A DNA stretch of 64,000 nt from Neckera pumila. Lineage: Eukaryota > Streptophyta > Bryopsida > Hypnales > Neckeraceae. The stretch lies in assembly GCA_963969595.1 (NCBI GenBank), contig OZ018408.1, forward strand, positions 49,663,022 through 49,727,021, in the 5' to 3' direction. Positions 1 through 9,613 of the stretch are shown piece after piece; position 1 is the first letter of the stretch; each line of letters starts with the position of its first letter. Position numbers and translations under genes: made by a program. The notes below the pieces were generated by a model. It was not told the origin of the DNA and searched no databases. It saw only the letters and a list, made by a program, of their open reading frames with translations.

Positions 1-1
1 G

Positions 2-454
2 ACTAGCCTAATCCAGTCCATTGTCAAGACCGAATTGGGAGCCGGTCGCGAGCAGTCATCAGGATCGCACGAGAAGGGAGTAATCCGGAAGGTAATTGGA
101 GGTGAAGCAACACCTCAAAGCAAGGCAACGAAATCTATCCCGATGGTGTACAAGATGAAGGCTTCGGAACCCCCATTGGCCAAGAAGAAAGCAGCCCAGA
201 TTCTGGAGGAGGAAGAAGAAGATGACGAATCGGATGAAAAGGAAGAAGAGTCCGGGTCGAAGCAAGAATCTGAGCCTTACTCTGATCCAGACCAGGCATT
301 GGCAGATACTCGAGCAATGAAGGCCAAGGTGACTAGAGAGAAGACCAAACTCCGGGCCAAACGAGCTGCCAAGCTTCAGACCGGAAAGAAGCCGCTGGCC
401 CGGAAGGGACCAGCCAGGATGGACGATTCACCGGCAAAGAAGAACAGGAAGTAG
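2..454 (+). pseudogene. C-terminal tail of a gag-like retroelement protein, cut by the window edge
   Basis: The reading frame is open from base 2 to a TAG at 452-454, with no ATG that looks like a true start, so the 5' part lies outside the window. The product is highly charged. An acidic run (EEEEEDDESDEKEEE) near the middle is followed by a Lys/Arg-rich end (TREKTKLRAKRAAK, then PAKKNRK). The acidic-then-basic tail resembles the end of the broken frame at 1402-3163, and the DNA after both stops shares short blocks. It is therefore probably the last part of a first unit of the same repeated element. No enzyme domain is visible. Function is not assigned; a host chromatin-like protein fragment is the alternative. 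Confidence 0.45.
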
Positions 455-1401
455 GTAGAAGACTGTAGCATAGACGACAGGGCTGCAGGCCTAACTTTGG
501 CAGTAGGAAAGTTTTAGGCAAGTAGGAGTTAGGACTCGGGTTAATTCCGGAATTATAGGATCTAAGATCCACTTTTAGTGGACACTTTTTTGGACTGTAG
601 TTTAAGTCAACTACTCTAGCAGTCCGGGAAGGAATGAAACGTGTCATTCTCTTGGCTAAAATTAGACATAGACGCTTTTTGAGTTAGAGTGGTAATTTAG
701 TATTTAAGCTCGGATTATTGATGTGATCCGGGTTTATTTCCATACTTTGTTTTCCCAATAGAATATCTGCAAAACCCATTGGTATTTTCCAATTCACAAT
801 TGTGTACTGCACGCTTTTGCACTTGTTCGTGTTTTTGTTTGAGTAGTGTGATTGCAGACTTGGGTAAGGAGGGAGTGAGCCCGGATGCAAGAAGTATCTA
901 GTCCCTGGAGAGATTGAATAGCAAACAAAATACAGTAGGATTTCCTTTGAGGATTAGAGCTGGCTTTTGTCAAGAAGCACCTACTGCTCTCCCACTTTTC
1001 TTGACTTCCTTTCTCTACCTAGATCGTGGATTGTCCGGTAGTCCGTCGTTGTAGCCTTTGGTAGGAGAATTCAGACCGTCTTGCGTGACCTGCTAGCCTG
1101 CGTAGCCCTTCCGGTCTAGTTGTGAGGAAGGTCTTGTTCTCAATGTTCTTTTCAAAGTTTTCTTTTTCAAGTTTATTCTGTGGAAACTCCTGACACATTA
1201 AACTCGGAGGGTAGGAGTTAAGCTTCCTTCCTTAATCCCAAAGTTGTAGATCCCTCTTGGTCCAGAGGTTAAACTCGAGTTTAAATACATATAGTAATTA
1301 CTCTAGAGCGGCAGTATAATCAGGAAAGCGTTTTCCGGTTCCGGATTATTGGAATTGGATCCGGTCTAGACTAGTACTTGGGATTTTGTTTTGTATACTG
1401 A
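455..1401 (+). repeat. Non-coding 3' region of retroelement unit A
   Basis: This 0.95 kb stretch separates the two gag-like frames and has no supported ORF. It shares short ordered blocks with 3164-4295 downstream of the second frame: GTATTTAAG (about 699 and 3490), GGGTAAGGAGG (about 861 and 3544), GTGACCTGCT (about 1085 and 3855), GTTGTGAGGA (about 1119 and 3887) and a CTCCTGAC/CTCCCTGAC block (about 1187 and 4022). GTATTTAAG could be a TATA-like promoter. The blocks suggest divergent LTR or UTR sequence, but clear TG...CA ends and a primer-binding site were not found. Confidence 0.4.
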
Positions 1402-3163
1402 TTAGTAACATTCCGGTCAATTAGGAGAACTACAACCCAAATCTCTGTGGAACAATACACAAGTCACTTTAGGGTCAATTTGGACCTTAGAGAAGGAATT
1501 GTGCTTTTTGTGCTACGACAAAAAGTGTACTTGTTTCGGAAAACCGGATTCGGTTTAGCCGCTTGGAATGATAGGACCGGGCAGAGTAAGTTCCGAGGTC
1601 CGGCGCATAGTAAGGAGGGCTATAGCATTCACAACTGTATTGAGGAGATTTTGTTCCTTATTCCGATTCTATATCCGGAGAAGCCGACCTGGATTACGGC
1701 GACAGTAGCCAGCACCATATTTGGAGCAATGGAAGGCCGGCCGGTGAACTGAGGTAGACTAATTACGGATGTGGTCTCCAAGTTAGTTGCGCGTGCAACT
1801 TCTGGGAAGGCTACCGCGCTCACCCCGTACCTTTTCCATCTCTACCATCAGCAGGGTTTTTTGAATGAGCCGGAAATGCACGCTTACATCCATGGGGAGG
1901 AAGTCCTGAAGTACGAGTTTACGGAAGAAGTCCAACCGGACCAAACCGTCGCAGGAGAATCCGAAGAGGAGGAATCAGAGCAGCCGCCCTTGACTCACAA
2001 GCGGATCCGGAGACGGAAGTCGACGGACCACGCTGCGCAAGGCAAGCAAGTGGTGACGGATCATGAACAGCAACCGGAGTATCCGAAAAATGACTACATA
2101 AAGGAGTTTTGGGAGTGCGGACATAAGTGGGCCGACGAGTGTCGGTTGATCCACAACAAGATGACGAAGTACATCAGCGGGGCCATGACCCTCTTGGGAG
2201 TCAGTTGCCCGAAACAAATAGCGGACACGATCCGGAAGAGGACGGATCCAGGGGCACTGAAGGTGTAGGAGCTCCGTATCCGAAATTTGCAACAGGACAA
2301 GACGAATCTTAGATCCCGGGTGGCCTAGCTAGAGAGCAAGCTAGAGATGGCGAGGACAAAGGAGGCGGACGCTTCCAATCTCGTCCGAAACCTGTCAACT
2401 TTGGTGGCAGCTCCGGCGGAGCAAGTGTTATGGGCCCGGCTCTTCACCGACAAGCTGACAGACAAAGCCCACCCATCTGGAATAAATGTGCTGAGGGTAC
2501 TAATCGACTACTAAGCCCAGATGGAGAAGGTGTTGGTAGAGATGCGGCTGCTGCTTGGACAACTTGACCTAGGGAGAGTGTTGGATTTTGAGGGGTTTTC
2601 GGAAGTCACGGATGCCCAGAATTACTTGCAGACTTCAACTAGAGAAGCAGTTCTGGAGGAGAATCCGATGAGGGGACAAGATAATTATGTTGATCAATGA
2701 GACCAGTATGCCCCTGATGTCCGGAAAGGAGGGAACCGGAACGTCTGTTCCGGTGAGGACAGTAAGAGTTGTGGTGACAGTACCGGAAGCTTCAACACCG
2801 GAAAAGGCAAAAGATATGATTCCGGGAACGAAGCTCACCTTTCTTACAGGTGAGCCGGCTCGACCAACTAGGGCTGCAATCTTCACTACACCAAAGTCCG
2901 TAGTGCAACGTAACTTAGCCGGACCATCGGGAGCCATCAAGAACCGGACTCAAAGTTATCCGGAGAGGTTCACTCACATGCAGCAAGCTTCTCCGCCTAA
3001 GGGCAACAAAATTCCATTGGAGATTTTGGACGATGAGGAGGAAGAATGCAAAACCGGAAGGGAATCGGAAGACGAGGCTACTCCGCCTCAAGGGCGCACG
3101 ATCATCACCTGGGCACAAACCAAGAGCACGCCTATGAAGTCACCACCGTCTAAGGCAACGTGA
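1402..3163 (+). pseudogene. Gag-like retroelement ORF, broken by four stops and a frameshift
   Basis: One frame runs from 1402 with in-frame stops at 1750 (TGA), 2266 (TAG), 2326 (TAG) and 2512 (TAA). It passes near 2690 into a second frame that ends at 3163. Read through the stops, the product continues sensibly (REGIVLFVLRQK, GFGLAAWNDR, TALTPYLFHLYHQQG), then a coiled coil across 2269-2370 (heptads around RIRNLQQDKTNLRSRV and LESKLEMARTKEA), then an acidic tail (EILDDEEEE). The TAG and TAA stops fit decay of glutamine codons, and the TGA fits a former tryptophan. No reverse transcriptase, integrase or protease motif is present, so this is a gag-only, non-autonomous remnant. The closest idea is a plant 'mobile domain' or gag-type protein, but that is a guess. 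Confidence 0.5.
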
Positions 3164-4295
3164 AGAAATCGCGGAGGAAGTAGTTAGTTTGTTAGTTTGT
3201 TTTTGTTTTTTTGTTTTGAATTCGATCCGTTTTGGGTTTTCCGAAAGTGGAATCTGGTTCCAGATTTATAGGAGGCCGCCGGCCTGGATTTCTTGAGTAT
3301 CCCGGGGTATTCTCTGGTTGGTTGCCTGGATTTTTAAGGTGCTTTTTGGCTTTTTAGGTGTTGATTTTTAGTTGGTTTTAAAGGCGGGCAAGTTAGTTGC
3401 CCTCTCATCCTCTCCTAGCGGATTTTCATTTGTATTCCATTCCTTTCTTTAACTTAAGCGCTGAGTGGGCTTTTGGATTTTTATCTTCGTATTTAAGAGC
3501 AAGTCTGAATGTTTGCGGATGTGCTAGAGTGTGAGGGAAAGACGGGTAAGGAGGAATCCGGATCTAGAGTAACTAGTTCCGTTTGAAAGGTGAGTTTGGA
3601 ACAAGGGTTAGATTCTTGATTGAACGACAGTGCACTTGAGCCTTTAAACTACTGGGATAGTAATCCGGTTGATTGAGTAGCGGAAGCAAGTCCGGCTGTC
3701 AACCCGTGCGGAGGTAAGCGCCTGCCCAGAGGAGGTCGCCGCTCTCCCGGAAGGTCTGCCAACCTCAGAATGATCTAGCGCTATACAAACAATCCTCGGT
3801 AGGTTCCGGAACCCTGAGATCTATCGTTGTAGTAAGGAGTGGATCGAGTCCTGAGTGACCTGCTTTTCGGATCAGGTGTTTAGAGAGTTGTGAGGATCTG
3901 GATCTTCTTTCTTCACTGCAACATCTTAAGTACTCGGGTGTTTGTTTGTTTGTGTTTGTCAAGTTTAGTAGAGTGAACTACGAGTGGTGAGTTCCTACCC
4001 CTCTAAAAGACCAACAGTGGACTCCCTGACGGTAAAACAAGGGTACAGAAAACCAGAGTGTGACTAGACAAAACCAGAATCTGGATAAGGATAGATTCCG
4101 GATTGGATTCTGGAAAGTAGTAGCAATCGGAAGAGATTGAATTGTTGAGACGGATTGCTTGGGTGTGTGTTGGAAGAGATCCGGATAGCCTTAGTTTGCA
4201 ATAACATTTGGAATTCCCTGGGACGATATATTGTGTTATCTTAGCACATTTTTTGTGTTAAAGATACTTACGCCTAGACTGCGCGTACAACAATA
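3164..4295 (+). repeat. Non-coding 3' region of retroelement unit B
   Basis: Downstream of the second gag-like frame, this 1.1 kb region repeats in the same order the short blocks listed for 455-1401. It also carries the same high density of CCGG. Beyond about 4295 the sequence changes abruptly to AT-rich DNA, which is taken as the edge of the element. No ORF is supported. Confidence 0.4.
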
Positions 4296-4462
4296 ACTAA
4301 GGGTAAATTTGGTTAAAATCCTAAATATCTTTGGAAAAAGTCCTAGATTGTATTCAAACAAGATTTCCTTGCAAATTAAGGTTTGTTCTAGAAATTTCTT
4401 GAACTAAATAAAGATTATTTAGAAAACATCCTTGGGTAGATTAGGAAATATCTTAGGATTAG

Positions 4463-5392
4463 TTAACCCCTAAAGTTCCTTGACTATGTTCTCATCAAAA
4501 ATGCTCCAAAACTGCCATTTCTAGTACAAGTACCAAATTTTTTTTTAAATCACTTTTGGGCACATGTAACCATAGGATCTTGTAGTAATTTTCTTTGAAA
4601 AGATGTGGAAAAATTCTTAAATACTTCCACCGTGTAGATTGCAAGATATTAGTGTTTGAAGTGGGAAAATCCTTTTTTTTGGCTCTGCTGAAAAACGAGC
4701 AGCTGCACTTTACAAGGTTAAATCAATATGAAAAAAATTCCAAATGGTTGTGCTTCTTTGGATTCATTCTTCAGGGTATGATGGCTACATGTTTGAAAAT
4801 TCTCAGATCATTTTGAATCGTACAACATATAGGAAAAAATAGTTTGTAAAAAGAAGTAGAAAATGATTCAGTATACTAAATTGTTGATCATTTCCTTTTG
4901 GAATTGAAAATGCCTATCCTTGTGGTGGTAGTGATGTCATAAACGATCTACATCCTTTGATTTTATTTTTTTCAAAAAATATTGAAAATTGAGTAAAATA
5001 AACAACTTCAAAGTTTATTTTAGAGTAGAGAATCCATAACTACCCTCAAACTAAGAATCCTCATAACTTTTGACTCATTGATCAAAATGCAATGATTAAG
5101 AGCTTTACACATATGTATAAATCTAATAAACCAATTTCAAATTTTTATTTTTGAAAAAAGTGTTTTTTTCTGATATGCTCGGACTGCCCAAATTGAGAAA
5201 CAAACTATATATTATGCAATAACTTTTTATTCATATTACCAAATGTCATGAAATTTTGTGCATATGAAAGATATTCCTCGTTCCCACCTTCTATTAAAAT
5301 TTCAGCCCAAAATATGCAAATCTCTAGTCACACATACCTGCCCAAAATTTCTATATTGCCAAAAAATACATGTTGATCCTTTAGGGGTTAAG
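4463..5392. mobile_element. TTAA-flanked terminal-inverted-repeat element, piggyBac-like (copy 1)
   Basis: The left end reads TTAACCCCTAAAGTTCC and the right end reads CCTTTAGGGGTTAA, so CCCCTAAAG inverted repeats sit directly inside TTAA on both sides. Length is 930 bp. Subterminal DNA (TAACCATAGGATCTTGTA near 4569) recurs in inverted orientation in the 928 bp element at 13113-14040 at the same distance from the end, so these are two copies of one family. No transposase is encoded. TTAA duplication with C-rich ends is the hallmark of piggyBac elements; assignment to that superfamily is inference. Confidence 0.55.
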
Positions 5393-6469
5393 GTTAATTT
5401 TCAGACAAAAGGCAAAATATCTTGTGATGGGATCTTTTAGAAAGTATATAAGGCCCCTCTCCGACCTTTTCTACAACCCCATTCTGCTTATTGATACACT
5501 ACCCAAAGTATAGAAGACTCACACTTTGATTTTGCTTATTGACACTTTGTTGGGATCATCTATTTAGTCCAAGAAACGTCCATTTTATTTGTTGAGATTT
5601 GATAATTTTTAGAGGAGACTTTGTTAGAGGATACGGGGTTCCCTTTAAAAACAACAACTACATTGAAAATACACTACTGGGAGGTTTAGTCCCCCAAAAT
5701 TTGATACTTTTGCTAAGATATTAACGAATTTGTAGTTTGAAACAGCAATTGAGTCAGAATTCTTAATGTGGTGAAGCTTGACTTCACCAAAAGATTCTAA
5801 AACTCAAAACCCAACCAAACTTTGTTGCATATCGGAATTTGGTATGATTAATGCCTAATTCTTGGTTAAACATTGTTATATGTACCTCATTTTAGACTTA
5901 AACTATTGGATACCTTTGGAAGTGCTTTAATCCTTGATTTTCGTTTTAAACACCTAAACCGTAATTAAGGACTAAAACACAATTTAGAAGAACCAAGACC
6001 GTTTGATACAAGTTTAGCCTAGGGTTGCTCCCACACGACAAAGCTTTGACCTTAAAACTAATTCACCTTTAAAGAATCTTGAAAGGGAAAAGGATTATTG
6101 GAAGAAAACCTTAACTTGTTGGGCTATTTAAGCCTAAAACTACACCAAGTGGCTTCCTTTATTTTTGTCTAAACTTGCTCAAGTTGTTTTGTGCCAATTT
6201 GCCAAAATTATAGATTTTTAGTTTAGCCTTGATAGTTTTGTTTGATAGTTTAGGTTTTTGAATGAATTAGTTAGTTCCTAGAAAATCCCAAAAGAAACCC
6301 ATTAGTTAGACTTGTTTTGCTTTCTTTAGATAATTGTTATTTTTTGAAAAGTCCCCAAAACCAAAAAATTAGATTAGTAGAGAAGTTATTAGTTAAAGCC
6401 TTTATTTGTTAAATTGTTCTTTTTTATTTCTTATTACCTTAGTTTTTTGTTCAAAACTAAAAGCTAAAC

Positions 6470-6560
6470 GGAGACCAGAATGGAGCTGTAACGAAGACCA
6501 AAAAGGGAGTTGAACGGAGGCCAGAAAGGGAGCTGTAATGGATGCCAGAAGGAAAGTAGT
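6470..6560. repeat. Tandem repeat, about 23 bp period
   Basis: Four imperfect units of the type CGGAGGCCAGAAAGGGAGCTGTAA in a locally GC-rich patch surrounded by AT-rich DNA. Confidence 0.7.
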
Positions 6561-6638
6561 GACGAGATGGCTTGGGGAGTTGGGGGGACCCAGTCAACCA
6601 CGGCCTGCCACGTGACACCAACGGGCTGACCGGTGGGA

Positions 6639-6806
6639 AGCCAATTCGGACTTGCAAGGAGCTCAATTTGGACTCATTGGGAGCTTAGTTTGGACTCACT
6701 GGAAGCTTAGTTTGGACTCACTGGAAGCTTAGTTTGGACTCACTAGGAGCTTAGTTTGGACTCACTGGGAGCCAATTTGGACTTACTAGGGAGCCAGTTC
6801 GTGACT
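6639..6806. repeat. Tandem repeat, 22 bp period, about eight units
   Basis: Units of the type AGCTTAGTTTGGACTCACTG; the four central copies are nearly identical and the outer ones diverge (for example AGCCAATTTGGACTTACTAG). This edge-decay pattern is typical of unequal exchange. No coding frame is implied. Confidence 0.8.
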
Positions 6807-7420
6807 TCAAATCAACTCAAGATACAAAAAAATCAAACTCAAAGTTGGCAGTTGCTAGCCACACCACCCAAATTTTTTTTTTTTATCTAAAATTTTGCAA
6901 CAAATCTTTCCACTCTTAAAACTCAACAAACTCTTGATTCTATACTAAACTTTAACAAAGGAGAATTAAAATGAGAACAAGTTGAAGGAGAAAGAATAGA
7001 AAAGGAAGTTTAGACAACTGGAGAAGGAAGAAGAATCAAAAACACTATTTGGTAAGGATTTTACTATTCTCCTTGGAATCATTCTTTGATTTTATTCTTT
7101 TTCCTATTTATTTTAGAATCATTATGTTCTTTTATTCCCTGTACTATTGAAGCATTTGTTTTTTGTCACTAAATTTGATTCCATTAGAAATTAGTGGTTG
7201 AATGTTGTTTTTGTCTTCTTTTTTAGGCCTAATAAGCCAAATAAGAAAAAGCAAAAGTCAACAAATATCTTAGAATAATCCAACTAAACTAATAAACTAA
7301 TGAACAAAAAATAAACTAACTATTCAATTGAATTGAGTAATTTGATAAAAGTTCTTAGTCTTTGAACTTAATTTGGAATCTAAAAGAATTGACAAAGCAA
7401 TTGGAATTAGGCCCTTAGAG

Positions 7421-7705
7421 CATTAGAGGGGATTTTGGGGGTCTTGGAGGGCCATTTCAGGCCCGTTCCTCAATCTGGCCAAATTCAACGAATGGCGGTA
7501 CATGCGTGTCAGAATTTTTTTTTTTTAATTTTTTAACTTTTTTTTACCAAAATATCATTTTAAGCAAAATAAAAAATAAAAAATTTACACTAAAATGACG
7601 TGGTAATCGTTGTGCCACGTTAACCAACTGCTACAGCTGCGTTCCTGTAGTTTGGGAACGCAGGGGAACTTGCAGCCCTCCAAGATCCCAAAATCCCCTC
7701 TAATG
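7421..7705. mobile_element. MITE family A, copy 1
   Basis: Terminal inverted repeats begin CATTAGAGGGGATTTTGGG on the left and end CCCAAAATCCCCTCTAATG on the right, about 33 bp with a few mismatches, enclosing 285 bp with an internal T-rich tract. A homologous 300 bp element lies in inverted orientation at 45498-45797; the two share GGAGGGCC-TTTCAGGCCC next to one end and a GCAAGTTC...CGTTCC block next to the other. No coding capacity. The target duplication could not be fixed. Confidence 0.7.
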
Positions 7706-9613
7706 TTTGATTTAGTTTTAAAATTACTTTTAGAACCAACTAGGAAAAATATTTTATTTAATTTAGTTCCTAAATCCTAAAGGAATTAAAATTAAAAACT
7801 CAGAACTAATAAATCATTGTAGGAATTTAACGAAGGAAAATGTAGGAATTCAAAGGAGATTTCAAAAATGATCTAATTCCCAGTGACTATTCAATTAGGC
7901 AAACAAAAACCACACACAATGGAGAACGATATATACTACAAAATCATCATGTTAATGATTTGCGATGACGGCATGGTAGCGGCTATTGACACCGAGGTAT
8001 ATTAATTTTCACATTTATATTTTGCTTTTTGAATTGATTTAGAATTAAAATTAGGAATTTAGAAGTCAGATTTTAGGTTAGAGTCTTAGGAGTCAAAATA
8101 GAGTTCAAAAAACAGTAGTTGATTTTTAGAGGATTCCGAAAACATCTTACACTTAAGAAATAACCAAAAAATGAGGAAGTTAGTCAAGTTACGAATAATT
8201 GAACTTTAATCATAAAATTGAATAAGAATTTAGGAAATTCATCCAAAAGAATCATTAAGGAATATTTTGAAGTAGGAATCAACCAAAGAGTCTAAAAGGA
8301 TTTTGGAATCCACTTTACTTTTAAAATATTTTATTTTAGAAGGCTAAAAGGTTGGAATGTTGGATGAAGTTAGGGACCAATTTTGGATGAAATTCTTTGA
8401 ATTAGGTAAAATTAGTTTTAAATTTAGAATTCAATAGTTAGAATAATTAAAAATTCAATCCTAAAATTTGTGAATTGATTTACTATTTTAAACTTGCGGA
8501 TGAAGTTTTAAGATTAGATTAGAAGTCAAATTTCATCCGTTAGTAACTTTTACTAGGAATTTTGGAATCTACTTTTTTATACCACTCTAGAAAGAAGGAG
8601 TTATCTTTTATTACTTTGCTTAGATACAAATTTAGTTTAGATTTGTTTTTGTTTTCATCACGTGGTTTGATTTAATCGCGACATTCTAACCTTCTAACGA
8701 ATAGTGTGCTTTAAATCATTTGAATTTTTTAGGATTTACAGTAACAAAAAGTATCCATTGCTTGGAAGGCAAACACTTAACTAGGATTTACACACCCAAG
8801 AATAAACCTCCATCAAAAAGCCGCTAGAATCCATGTGCAACTTTTTGGCTCAAAGATGGAGTTAGAAACATTCACAATTAGGGTATTCAATTCCATCTTA
8901 GAGCAATTTATAATTTCTTTTTCTTTTTGCCTTGTACCTATTTTGACTTAATATTTTTATTAAGAATAAAATTCAGAGAGGATTTTATAAAATGTAAAGA
9001 GGATTCAAAGCCTTGCAATCTAGGTAGGCTAAGTGCAAAACATCTCATTTTCTTCACTTTAAATACTTAGATCTAGTAATCTATACTGTCAAAGTTTCTA
9101 CAATTTCTTCCAAACATTCTCAACTTATACTAGTCTACTGCAAGATCCTACGATTGGATATGCAAGAGAAACTTAGGCTTACATTTAAAATTGTTTCCCT
9201 TTGTATTAGAAATGACAGACTTTTGGAGTGTTTTTGACGAAAATTGGCCTTGGGACTTTAGGGTTGAGGCTTATGCAGAGGATTTTCTTGTGACTGAATG
9301 GAGAACATTGTGAGAAAATTCTAATTTCTAGAATGATGCCCATTTCTTTGAAGGATGCATACATGGAGCTTTCATTGAGGTCCATCCATCCATTACATTA
9401 ACTTAGTGAATGATTCAATTTGAATTCAGTGAATGATTCAATTTGAATTGAATGAAATTCTTTGTACAAAATTGATTCAATGTAAATATGCTCTTGGTTG
9501 AATTTTGTAAAAATGTATTGAAGCTATAAACTACCAGGATTCAACATCAATATAGAACTAGTGCTAACAAAAATGATTTGTATTATTGATTCAATGTGAA
9601 TTTGAATCTAAAA
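7706..9613. other. AT-rich non-coding region
   Basis: No supported gene. Low-complexity DNA rich in AGGAATT and TTAGAATT words. GGCCTTGGGACTTTAGGGTT near 9245-9265 resembles the right end of the element at 13113-14040 and may be a decayed relative. A short direct repeat (AGTGAATGATTCAATTTGAA) occurs twice at 9403-9450. Confidence 0.5.

Larger units (their letters stand above)
5393..7420. other. AT-rich non-coding region
   Basis: No supported gene. A TATA-like GTATATAAGG at about 5446-5455 is followed by two copies of a CTTATTGA(T)ACACT-type motif near 5488 and 5538, but no ORF follows. The two GC-richer minisatellite blocks within it are listed separately. Confidence 0.5.

Noticed and set aside
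6457..6666. 69-codon minus ORF with repeated FW/PF motifs
   Set aside because: Produced by the 23 bp tandem repeat.
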